From CBDIHP01 sp965279195 (GTDB taxonomy: Bacteria > Planctomycetota > Planctomycetia > Isosphaerales > Isosphaeraceae): a stretch of DNA of 64,000 bases. A program made the translations under genes and the position numbers. The stretch is from assembly GCA_965279195.1 (NCBI GenBank), contig CBDIHP010000047.1, forward strand, positions 310,001 through 374,000, read 5' to 3'. Shown piece by piece: positions 25,318 through 33,162 of the stretch (within the stretch, counting starts at the first letter, position 1; each line of letters opens with the position of its first letter). A model generated the notes under the pieces. It was given only the letters and a program-made list of their open reading frames with translations. It made no database searches and was not told where the DNA came from.

Positions 25318-27996
25318 TCATTCGTCCGCGTCGATGTGGTCGCTGGCCTCGGCGGGGCCGACGCCGTCGTCGAGGATGTGGGGGGGGTGGTCGGCGATGG
25401 GGCCGTCGGCGATGGCCTCGGCGGGGGGCAGGCCGGCGGCGTCGGTGATGTCGAGGTCGACGTCGCCGTTGCCGTTCGTGAGTTCCTCCTCGGGCAGCTT
25501 GGCGAGCGAGCCGACGGTGTCGTCCTCCTCGACGCGGATCAGGCGGACGCCCTGGGTGTTGCGGCCGATCGGGCGGGTGTCGGCGACCTTGGTGCGGATC
25601 AGGATGCCGCCGGTGGTGGTGAGCATCACCTCGTCGGCGTCCACGACCTTGGCGATGGCCACGACCGCGCCGTTGCGGTCGCTCGTCTTGATGTCGATGA
25701 GGCCCTTGCCGCCTCGGTCCTGCGAGCGGTACTCGGTCAGGAGCGTCCGCTTGCCGAAGCCCTTGGCGCAGACGGTCAGCAGGCTCGCGGGGTCCTCGGG
25801 GCCGTTGGCCACGACCATGCCGATGACCTCGTCCCCCTCGGCCAGGTCGATGCCCCGCACGCCGTAGGCCGGGCGGCCCATGGCGCGGACGCGGGACTCG
25901 TCGAAGCGGATCGCCATACCGTCACGCGTGGACAGGATCACATGATCGCCCGTCTTGGTGCGTGCGACGCCGATGAGCTGGTCGCCCTCGTCGAGCCCCA
26001 GGGCGATGATCCCGCGCTCCAGGGGCCGCTTGAAGGCCGAGAGTTCGGTCTTCTTGACGGTGCCGCGGCGTGTGACCATGAACAGGCACTCGTCCTCCTT
26101 GAACTCGCGGACGGGGACCATGCCGGTGATCTTCTCGCCCTCGGAGAGCTGGAGGAGGTTGACGACGGCCCGGCCGCCGGCGGTGCGGGTGCCCTCGGGG
26201 ATGTCGTAGACCTTGAGCCAGTAGACCTTCCCCTTGTCGGTGAAGAAGAGGATGTAGTCGTGGGTCAGGGCCACGAACATGTGTTCGAGGAAGTCATTGT
26301 CGCGGGTGTTGGTGGCGGAGATGCCGCGCCCGCCGCGGTTCTGGGCCCGGTAGGTGCTGGGCGGGAGCCGCTTGATGTAGCCGTCGTGGGTGACGGTCAC
26401 GATCATGTACTCCTCGCGGATCAGGGCCTCCTTGTCGTAATCGCCGAGTTCCTCGTGGTCGATCAGGCTGCGGCGGGGGTCGGCGTACTTCTGCTTCATC
26501 TCGCGGAGGTCGACGCGGATGAGGTCGAGGATCAGCCGCTCGTCGCCGAGGATGCGCTCGTAGTATTCGATATCCTTGCGCAACTGGTTGTACTCGCCGA
26601 TCAGCTTGTCGGCCTCCAGGCCGGTGAGCTGCTGGAGCCGCATGGCGAGGATGGCGTCGGCCTGCATGCGGGTGAGGCCGCCGGTGGGGCGGGCGTCGGG
26701 ATTGTTGAGGGCGCGCCTGAGGATCTCGGGCGAGACCTCCATGCCCATCAGGCGGGCGCGGGCCTCGACCGGGTTGGCCGAGGAGCGGATCACGCGGATG
26801 ACCTCATCGATATACGCCAGCGCGATCAAGAGGCCTTCGAGGATGTGGGCGCGGGCCCGGGCCTGTCGGAGCTGGAACTGGGTCCGGCGGCGGATGACGT
26901 TGACGCGATGCTCGACGTAGAGCCGGAGCAGGTCCTTGATCGGCAGCGTCTTGGGCCGGCCGTCGACGAGCGCCAGCATGATGACGCTGAAGGTGTCCTG
27001 CAGGGGCGAGAACTTGAACAATTGAGCAAGGACCACGTTGGGATCCTCGCCCTTCTTGACCTTGACGACGATCCGGACGGGCTGCTTGCGGTCGGACTCG
27101 TCCTGGATGTCGGTCACGCCGGTGACGCGTCCGTCGTTGACGAGCTCGGCGAGCTTCTTGAGCAGCGGCTCCTTGGTGAGCTGGTAGGGGATCTCGGTGA
27201 AGATGATCAGGGAGCGACCATCCTTGAGTTCCTCGATGGCATACTTGGCGCGGAGGATCACGCGGCCGCGGCCGGTGCGGTAGGCCTCGCGGACGCCGTG
27301 GCGGCCGCAGATGGTGGCCCCGGTCGGGAAGTCCGGCCCGGGGATGTACCTCATGATCTCGTCGAGTTCGAGGTGGGGGTCGTCGATGAGAGCGACGAGG
27401 GCGTCGCAGACCTCGCCGAGGTTGTGCGGCGGGATGCTGGTGGCCATGCCGACGGCGATGCCGCCGGAGCCGTTGACGAGGAGGTTGGGGAACTTGCCCG
27501 GCAGGACGCGGGGCTCCTGGTGCTTCTCGTCGTAGCTCGGCTGGAAGTCGACGGTGTCGAGGCGGATGTCCTCGAGCATCTCGGCGGCGACGGGGGAGAG
27601 CTTGGCCTCGGTGTACCGCATGGCCGCCGGCGGCAGGCCGTGGATCGAGCCGAAGTTCCCCTGGCCGGTGATCAGGAGGTGCCGCATGTTCCACCACTGC
27701 GCCATGCGGGCGAGGGTGGGATAGATCGAGTTGTCGCCGTGGGGGTGGTAGCGTTTCATCGTCTCGCCGACGATGCCCGCGCACTTGGAGGTGGAGCTGC
27801 CGGGGCTGAGGCCGAGGTCGAGCATCGCGGTGAGGATGCGTCGCTGCGAGGGCTTGAGGCCGTCCCGGACGTCCGGCAGGGCGCGGCTGATGATGACCGA
27901 CATCGCGTAGTTGAGGTAGCTCTCCTTGAGCTCATCCTCGATGTTCAAGGGCGGTGTCGGGAGGTGGTCCGAGGTCGGCGGGACGGCGGTGCTCAC
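25318..27996 (-). CDS. gyrA: DNA gyrase subunit A
   Basis: 892 residues. N-terminal breakage-reunion domain with catalytic Tyr in AAMRYTE (~128, E. coli Y122), DIKELKDG-like core and RVNVIRRRTQFQLRQARARA; C-terminal six-blade domain with a variant GyrA box QNRGGRG and a second QDRGGKG. GTG at 27996 (GAGGGAG just upstream) is preferred to TTG at 28014. At the quinolone-pocket positions, HGDNSIYP has Asn for E. coli Ser83 and Pro for Asp87. It cuts and religates DNA with GyrB; gyrB (partial) lies at 63233, not next to it. Confidence 0.97.
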   Translation of the reverse strand: MSTAVPPTSDHLPTPPLNIEDELKESYLNYAMSVIISRALPDVRDGLKPSQRRILTAMLDLGLSPGSSTSKCAGIVGETMKRYHPHGDNSIYPTLARMAQWWNMRHLLITGQGNFGSIHGLPPAAMRYTEAKLSPVAAEMLEDIRLDTVDFQPSYDEKHQEPRVLPGKFPNLLVNGSGGIAVGMATSIPPHNLGEVCDALVALIDDPHLELDEIMRYIPGPDFPTGATICGRHGVREAYRTGRGRVILRAKYAIEELKDGRSLIIFTEIPYQLTKEPLLKKLAELVNDGRVTGVTDIQDESDRKQPVRIVVKVKKGEDPNVVLAQLFKFSPLQDTFSVIMLALVDGRPKTLPIKDLLRLYVEHRVNVIRRRTQFQLRQARARAHILEGLLIALAYIDEVIRVIRSSANPVEARARLMGMEVSPEILRRALNNPDARPTGGLTRMQADAILAMRLQQLTGLEADKLIGEYNQLRKDIEYYERILGDERLILDLIRVDLREMKQKYADPRRSLIDHEELGDYDKEALIREEYMIVTVTHDGYIKRLPPSTYRAQNRGGRGISATNTRDNDFLEHMFVALTHDYILFFTDKGKVYWLKVYDIPEGTRTAGGRAVVNLLQLSEGEKITGMVPVREFKEDECLFMVTRRGTVKKTELSAFKRPLERGIIALGLDEGDQLIGVARTKTGDHVILSTRDGMAIRFDESRVRAMGRPAYGVRGIDLAEGDEVIGMVVANGPEDPASLLTVCAKGFGKRTLLTEYRSQDRGGKGLIDIKTSDRNGAVVAIAKVVDADEVMLTTTGGILIRTKVADTRPIGRNTQGVRLIRVEEDDTVGSLAKLPEEELTNGNGDVDLDITDAAGLPPAEAIADGPIADHPPHILDDGVGPAEASDHIDADE

Positions 27997-28074
27997 GATC
28001 GCTCCCTCTGGCAAGCGGAAGGCACCCGGGGCGATGAGAGGGCATGCCCCGTTGTGCGCAGAATCAAGGCACCT

Positions 28075-28103
28075 ATTGTATCCGAAACGCCCCCCCGAGG
28101 CAA
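28075..28103 (-). promoter_or_regulatory. gyrA promoter
   Basis: Read on the minus strand: TTGCCT (28103-28098), 17 bases, TACAAT (28080-28075), about 70 bases before the gyrA start. The same TACAAT at 17-base spacing precedes larE. The whole 27997-28345 gap holds no gene. Confidence 0.65.
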
Positions 28104-28345
28104 CGCGAACGGTCCCGCACGGCCGCGCCGTAAGTGCTCGCCTTTTAACGGTTTGGTCGCAGACGGGGCGGTTCCTCGGGGGCGGCCGGTTTGGGCCGGA
28201 CGTTTGTCATCGCGGACACCCCTTCCGGCGCGAACCCTGGGGGCTTAGGATGGTCCGGTCGTGCCCGGCCCGCCACCCCCGACCCGCAGCCTGCCGGGCC
28301 CCCGCCAGCGTCCGCAAGCCCGTTCCCGAAAGGCCCCCGTTCGCC

Positions 28346-29842
28346 ATGTCGACGACGACCGATTACCTGGCCATCGACCTCGGAGCCGAGAGCGGCCGGG
28401 GGCTCCTCGGGCGATTCGACGGCGACAAGCTCACGCTCGACGAACTCCACCGCTTCCCCAACGGCCCGACCCGGTTCTACGACACCCTGCACTGGGACGT
28501 CCTCCGCCTGGCCGAGGAGATCAAGGCCTCGATCAAGAAGGCCGACGCCGCCTCGCCCGGGCTCGACGGACTGGGCATCGACACCTGGGGCGTCGACTTC
28601 GGCCTGCTCGGCAAGCACGACACCCTCCTCGGCAACCCCGTCCACTACCGCGACGCCCGCACCGACGGCATGATGGACGCCGCCCTCGCCAGGGTCCCCC
28701 GCGAGCGGATCTACGAGATCACCGGGCTCCAGTTCCTGCCGTTCAACACGATCTATCAGCTCCTGGCCATGCGCCTGCAGGGGTCGCCGATCCTCGACGC
28801 GGCCGAGACCTTCCTGATGATGCCCGACCTCCTCGGGTGGCTCCTCACCGGCCGCAAGGCCTGCGAGCGGACCGATTCGTCGACCACCCAGCTCCTCGAC
28901 CCCCGCACCGGGGCCTGGTCGGACGAACTCTGCTCGAAGCTGGACATCCCCCGCGCGATCTTCCCCGAGATCGTCGAGCCCGGCAGCGTCCTCGGCACGC
29001 TGAGGCGTCCGCTGATGGATGAGCTGGGCCTCTCCCGCGCCCTGACCGTGATCGCCCCGGGCACGCACGACACCGCCAGCGCCGTCGCCGCCGTGCCGGC
29101 CGCCAGCACCGCCGACGGCGGCCCGCCCGACTGGTGCTACCTCAGCTCGGGGACGTGGTCGCTGCTGGGCGCGGAAGTCCCCGCGCCGATCATCAATGCC
29201 GAGACATCGCGGTATAACTTCACCAACGAGGGCGGGGTCTTCGGCACGACCCGGCTGCTCAAGAACATCATGGGCCTGTGGCTGGTGCAGGAGTGCCGGC
29301 GGACCTGGGCGAAGAAGGGCAAGGAATTCAGCTATGACGAGCTGATCGCCATGGCCAAGGGGGCCCCGGCCTTCCGGAGCCTGGTCGACGCCGACGACCC
29401 GAGCTTCCTCGCGCCCGGCGACATGCCCGCCCGCATCGCCGCCGCCTGCCGCGCCAGCGGCCAGCCGGAGCCAGCGAGCGAAGGGGCCCATGTCCGCTGC
29501 GCCCTGGAGAGCCTGGCGCTCAAGTACCGCTGGGTGATCGAGCGGATCGAGGCGATCCTCGGCACCCAGATCAAGACCATTCACATCGTCGGCGGCGGCA
29601 GCAAGAACGCGCTCTTGAACCAGTTCACCGCCGATTGCACCGGCCGCCCGGTCGTCGCCGGCCCCGTCGAGGCCACGGCCATCGGCAACATCCTGCTCCA
29701 GGCGCTGGCCCAGGGCAAGATCGCCACCCTCCGCGACGCCCGCGCCATCGTCGCCCGCTCCTTCGGCGTCACCCTCTTCGACCCCAACCGCCAGGCCAAG
29801 GCCGACTGGGACGCCGCCGCGGCCAGACTTATGCAGAAGTGA
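28346..29842 (+). CDS. rhaB: Rhamnulokinase
   Basis: 498 residues, near E. coli RhaB (489). FGGY-type sugar kinase: N-terminal phosphate loop AIDLGAESGRGLLG, substrate-binding LGIDTWGVDFGLLGK, NPVHYRDART, and C-terminal ATP-binding IVGGGSKNALLNQFTADCTG. It phosphorylates L-rhamnulose to the 1-phosphate. No other rhamnose genes are in the window; fucose or rhamnose catabolism is typical of marine planctomycetes. ATG at 28346 is the first Met of the family region; the ribosome site is weak. The name rests on family resemblance; other FGGY kinases are close. Confidence 0.88.
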   Translation: MSTTTDYLAIDLGAESGRGLLGRFDGDKLTLDELHRFPNGPTRFYDTLHWDVLRLAEEIKASIKKADAASPGLDGLGIDTWGVDFGLLGKHDTLLGNPVHYRDARTDGMMDAALARVPRERIYEITGLQFLPFNTIYQLLAMRLQGSPILDAAETFLMMPDLLGWLLTGRKACERTDSSTTQLLDPRTGAWSDELCSKLDIPRAIFPEIVEPGSVLGTLRRPLMDELGLSRALTVIAPGTHDTASAVAAVPAASTADGGPPDWCYLSSGTWSLLGAEVPAPIINAETSRYNFTNEGGVFGTTRLLKNIMGLWLVQECRRTWAKKGKEFSYDELIAMAKGAPAFRSLVDADDPSFLAPGDMPARIAAACRASGQPEPASEGAHVRCALESLALKYRWVIERIEAILGTQIKTIHIVGGGSKNALLNQFTADCTGRPVVAGPVEATAIGNILLQALAQGKIATLRDARAIVARSFGVTLFDPNRQAKADWDAAAARLMQK

Positions 29843-29847
29843 GGAAA

Positions 29848-30150
29848 TGAACCGCAAAGACGCAGAGGGCGCGAAGGGAAGGCGAGAGATTGACCGGAAA
29901 AATCGAGTTCAAAATGAGGCGCCGGGCGCGGGTCTCCCGACCCCGCCCTTGCCCTGATCGAAGGAGATCGGCGAATCGGGTCTCCAGACCCGTTCATTCT
30001 TGTTGAAATGAACGGATCTGGAGACCCGGTTTCGTGGTGCCGCGCGGCGGATGTTGGGGCGGGGTCGGGCGACCCTCGCCCAGCGCACTCAATGATCTCT
30101 AAACATCAAATCTTGTCTTCCCTTTGCGCCCTCTGCGTCTTTGCGGTTCA
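29848..30150. mobile_element. 303-bp element with 36-bp terminal inverted repeats
   Basis: Ends 29848-29883 and 30115-30150 are inverted copies with two mismatches, beginning TGAACCGCAAAGACGCAGAG. Inside lies dispersed repeat copy D (29919-30086), so the whole is a nested element. No gene within. It fills the gap between two convergent genes, starting 5 bases after rhaB's stop and ending 5 before the next gene's stop. A(AC)CGCAAAGACGC ends are known as widespread intergenic repeats in many bacteria. Confidence 0.8.
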
Positions 30151-30155
30151 ATCCC

Positions 30156-30716
30156 TCACCTCTTCGGCACCGCCGTCCCGCAGGCACGGCACACATCCGA
30201 GCCCATGTGGACGGGCTTGCCGCAGCCGGGGCAGACGCGCAAACCGGCCTCGGCCCGGAAGGTGGGGACGACGGGGTGGTCCGAGCCCGTGCCCGCGCCG
30301 GGGTCGGAGAGGGCGGGGGGGGCGGGCTGGCGGACCTTCGCGCGGTGCGATTCCACCCAGCGCTGGAGGGCCGAGGCGTCCTCGGGGCCCAGCTCGGCGG
30401 TGGGGGTCTCGGCGGCCGGCTTGCGCTTGACGCTCGTCCTCGGCACGGGCACCACCCGGCCGCAGTCGGGGCACTTGCCGTGCGTCGGGCGGGGGTTGCT
30501 CAGCACCTTGAGCCTGCGCCCGCAGGGGCAGGGGAAGCGCAGGAACCCGTCCTCATCCCCGCCGTCGCCCGCCCCGGCCACGCCGCCGACGCCCGCCGTC
30601 TCCCGCTCGCGCACCACCACCCGGACCTTCGCCCCGCACTGCGGGCAGACGATCCGCTCCGTCCCGTCCTTCGGGACCTTCAGCGACTGTCCGCATCGAC
30701 ACTTCGCCCGGGGCAT
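30156..30716 (-). CDS. Triple zinc-ribbon protein
   Basis: 186 residues with three sets of paired CxxC/CxC knuckles: CRCGQSL..CPQCG, PCPCGRRL..CPDCG, and CPGCGKPV..CRACG, separated by Gly-, Ser- and Pro-rich linkers. No membrane segment. Such multi-zinc-ribbon proteins are widespread in planctomycetes; a nucleic-acid-binding or scaffold role is possible but not shown. Confidence 0.8.
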   Translation of the reverse strand: MPRAKCRCGQSLKVPKDGTERIVCPQCGAKVRVVVRERETAGVGGVAGAGDGGDEDGFLRFPCPCGRRLKVLSNPRPTHGKCPDCGRVVPVPRTSVKRKPAAETPTAELGPEDASALQRWVESHRAKVRQPAPPALSDPGAGTGSDHPVVPTFRAEAGLRVCPGCGKPVHMGSDVCRACGTAVPKR

Positions 30717-30813
30717 CTTGGTCCTTCTCGCGACAAGGGTTCAGATCAAGGTCGGAATGGATGAAAACGTGCCTGGTTTCCCAAGCCTCGGAGCGGCGAT
30801 TTTCATCAAATAA

Positions 30814-31722
30814 TCAAGATTTAACCACAGCTTCCGCGGCCTTTCCGTTCCCGGTCCCATTCGCGTGGGCGACGCCGCCCATCTGGATCTGGGTCAGGGG
30901 GATCAGCGTATTCAGGCTGCCGGAGCGGAAGCCTTCGAGGTCGAGCGTGACGAACTTGAAGCCGAGGGACTTGAAGTGGGCGACCATCTCGGCCGAAAGC
31001 CCGCGCTCGGCCAGGCGGGGGATCTCCTCCAGGGGGACCTCCACGCGGGCGAGGTCGCCCTTGTGGTAGCGGACCCGCAGGAGTTTGAGGCCCTGGCGCC
31101 TCAGCCAGTCCTCGGCGTCGTCGATCATCTTGACGCGCTCGGCCGTGACCTCGACGCCGTAGGCGATCCGGCTGGAGAGGCAGGGGGTCGCGGGCTTGTC
31201 CCAGGTGGGGAGGTCCCACGCCTTGGCGAGCGCCCGGACGTCGGCCTTGGTCAGCTCGGCCTCCTGGAGCGGGTGCCGGACGCCGTTCTCGCCGGCGGCC
31301 TTCATGCCCGGCCGGTGGTCGCCGGCGTCGTCGAGGTTGGCGCCCGAGGCGATCGTGTCGCCTTCGAAGTGCCCGAGCAGGCCGGAGAGCCGCCCGTAGA
31401 GTTCGCTCTTGCAGAAGTAGCAGCGGTCAGGGTTGTTGCGGAGGTAGTTCGGGTCGGCGAACTCCTCGGTGCGGATGACCCGGTGCCGGATGCCGATCTG
31501 CTGGGCGAGTTCGGTGGCCTCCTCGAGTTCCCCCTTGGCGAGCGAGTCGGACGCGGCGGTGACGGCCACGGCCTTCTCGCCCACGGCCACCTGCGCCGCC
31601 TTGGCGACGACCGCGCTGTCGACCCCGCCCGAGTACGCGACGACGATCCGCCCGTACCCCTTGAGGATCCCCACCAGCCGATCGCGCCGGGCGATCAGGT
31701 TCGGATCGGTCCAGTCGCCCAC
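30814..31722 (-). CDS. larE: LarE-type ATP-dependent sulfur transferase
   Basis: 302 residues, PP-loop ATPase with SGGVDS (~31-36). LarE converts the pyridine dicarboxylate precursor to its thio form for the Ni-pincer cofactor. Cys residues lie in NPDRCYFCKSELY (~101, 104) and ATPCLSSRIAYG (~181). L. plantarum LarE has only the sacrificial last one, whereas a CxxC plus Cys pattern is the [4Fe-4S] type that could turn over catalytically. GTG at 31722 has GGGAGGT upstream. No larA, larB or larC is in the window, so the pathway must be completed elsewhere or it serves another thiolation. Confidence 0.87.
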   Translation of the reverse strand: MGDWTDPNLIARRDRLVGILKGYGRIVVAYSGGVDSAVVAKAAQVAVGEKAVAVTAASDSLAKGELEEATELAQQIGIRHRVIRTEEFADPNYLRNNPDRCYFCKSELYGRLSGLLGHFEGDTIASGANLDDAGDHRPGMKAAGENGVRHPLQEAELTKADVRALAKAWDLPTWDKPATPCLSSRIAYGVEVTAERVKMIDDAEDWLRRQGLKLLRVRYHKGDLARVEVPLEEIPRLAERGLSAEMVAHFKSLGFKFVTLDLEGFRSGSLNTLIPLTQIQMGGVAHANGTGNGKAAEAVVKS

Positions 31723-31807
31723 GCAACACCTCCCGCCGACACCACCTCGAACCACCCCCGGCCGCCCCCCACGCGAGCCCACGGCCTCCCGGAGTTGTCA
31801 AACATCC

Positions 31808-31836
31808 ATTGTATCCCCCTTCCCGCGCCGCCTCAA
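31808..31836 (-). promoter_or_regulatory. larE promoter
   Basis: Minus strand: TTGAGG (31836-31831), 17 bases, TACAAT (31813-31808), about 85 bases before larE. The block just downstream (CCCGGAGTTG..CAAACATCC on the plus strand, 31787-31806) recurs at 47205-47225. Confidence 0.6.
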
Positions 31837-31884
31837 GCCGATCGAAGCAAGACGGGAATCCGCACCGTAACGAAGAGGAAGGCG

Positions 31885-32091
31885 GATCTGGAGTGCGTCC
31901 GCTTGCTGACGCACCGGTCGAAGCGACACGGAAATCTGGAGTGCGTCCGCTTGCTGACGCTCTGTTGTCGCGAAGCTTGCTTCGCGTGCGAAAACGAAGC
32001 GATCGGCTTCGATCAGTTGTGGTTTGTCGGGAGCAAGCTCCCACAGGCAAGAGCGTCAGCAAGCGGACGCACTCCAGATCCGCCGGCCGCT
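31885..32091. repeat. Left flanking repeat of the RAYT gene
   Basis: Plus-strand order: a partial unit (31885-31918), then GAAGCGACACGGAAATCTGG, the unit GGAGTGCGTCCGCTTGCTGA, GCGAAGCTTGCTTCGC, and an inverted unit at 32050-32081. This is an inverted copy of 32711-32874. Each arm is itself a pair of inverted units. Confidence 0.85.
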
Positions 32092-32097
32092 TCGATT

Positions 32098-32658
32098 TCA
32101 GTAATCATCCGCGACCCGTACACGGTCAATCTTGAAGTTCGCCAGGGTCTGCACCTGCGCCGGCGTGGCCGTGCGTTCGAACCAGGCGGCCGATCCGTAG
32201 TCATAAAGATTCGCCGCCGAAACGAAGCCATGTCGGACCGGGTTCTGGTGGACATATTGCAACCGCGCGAGATACGACGGCTCGTCCGTCAACTGGGTCT
32301 CCCAATAGTTGCGCCAGACCTTGCGGCCCGGCTGGCCATCGTATCGATTCAGGGCGATCGCCGTCCGCGAGTGGAGTTCCTTCACGAGCGGCCCGACCGC
32401 CCCGATCCCCGGCGCGACGCCGACGAAGTGATAGTGGTTCGGGAACGCCGCCCACGCCTCCAGCCGCCAACCCCAGGCCTCGGCCAGGCCCAGGAGGGCC
32501 TCGTGGAGCATGCGGAGTCGGGGGCCCATCGAGAACAACGGTTCCTTGCGATACGTTCCCGACGTGACCATGAACACCCCCGAGTCCTCAATCCGGTGCA
32601 AAGGTGCACGCGGCCAGGGCACCCGACCTCGGCGGACATTCTCCTGCTCGGGCGACAT
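32098..32658 (-). CDS. REP-associated tyrosine transposase (RAYT, Y1 family)
   Basis: 186 residues. The Y1_Tnp fold shows the metal-binding HUH-type motif as FPNHYHFVG and the later YVHQNPVRHGFV, with the N-terminal VFMVTSGTYRKEPLF strand. RAYTs are single-strand transposase relatives that spread REP/REPIN palindromes. The start at 32658 (GGGGAGGAG upstream) is used because the 90 residues before it in the open frame are translated repeat DNA. It lies between two inverted repeats of the palindromic family it presumably recognises; the attribution is inferred. Confidence 0.9.
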   Translation of the reverse strand: MSPEQENVRRGRVPWPRAPLHRIEDSGVFMVTSGTYRKEPLFSMGPRLRMLHEALLGLAEAWGWRLEAWAAFPNHYHFVGVAPGIGAVGPLVKELHSRTAIALNRYDGQPGRKVWRNYWETQLTDEPSYLARLQYVHQNPVRHGFVSAANLYDYGSAAWFERTATPAQVQTLANFKIDRVRVADDY

Positions 32659-32710
32659 GTCTCCTCCCCTCTCTGAAGATCCCCCTCCACCATAGGTCAC
32701 AGATCGAGCG

Positions 32711-32874
32711 AATCTGGAGTGCGTCTGCTTGCTGACGCTCTGGCCCCCCGGGGGCTTGCCCCCGAGAGACCACATCTGATCGAAGCCGATCGCTTCGTTT
32801 TCGCACGCGAAGCAAGCTTCGCGACAACAGAGCGTCAGCAAGCGGACGCACTCCAGATTTCCGTGTCGCTTCGA
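32711..32874. repeat. Right flanking repeat of the RAYT gene
   Basis: Inverse of 31918-32091 over ~165 bp with ~90% identity, including GCGAAGCAAGCTTCGC and two GGAGTGCGTCCGCTTGCTGA-type ends. Left and right arms enclose the gene like the ends of a composite element. Beyond it (32881-33100) there is no gene, only an AACGAACCCAATTCGC repeat at ~32895. Confidence 0.85.
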
Positions 32875-33100
32875 CTCGCCGTTTCGCTTTTTTGCGAAAC
32901 GAACCCAATTCGCCATAACCTCCCTCGCCACAAAGCCCTAAATATCAACACTCCGTTTCCACACAAAAACCAACGAATCCGAATTCCAAAGATTCCCGCA
33001 AGCCTCAACCCATCATCCTACGCCTCTGCCCGCCCCGCGGCCGGCGAAAACCCCGAAAACCCCGATCATCCCGCCCCTACAACCCCACCCGCAACGCAAG

Positions 33101-33134
33101 CGGCGGACGCACCCGCGAGGGGAGGCGTCCGCCG
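33101..33134 (-). terminator. Hairpin downstream of blaR1-like gene
   Basis: CGGCGGACGC (33101-33110) pairs with GCGTCCGCCG (33125-33134), 10 bp with a 14-base loop, about 30 bases after the stop at 33163. Confidence 0.55.
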
Positions 33135-33162
33135 GTTGGGTTCACGTTCGTTGATGGATCGT

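Noticed and set aside
22532..25321. 929-residue minus-strand frame
   Set aside because: Antisense to the TPR kinase, which has intact kinase motifs on the plus strand.
24841..28248. 1135-residue plus-strand open frame
   Set aside because: It is the antisense shadow of gyrA and the kinase end, with low-complexity Asp/Val/Gly composition and no recognisable domain.
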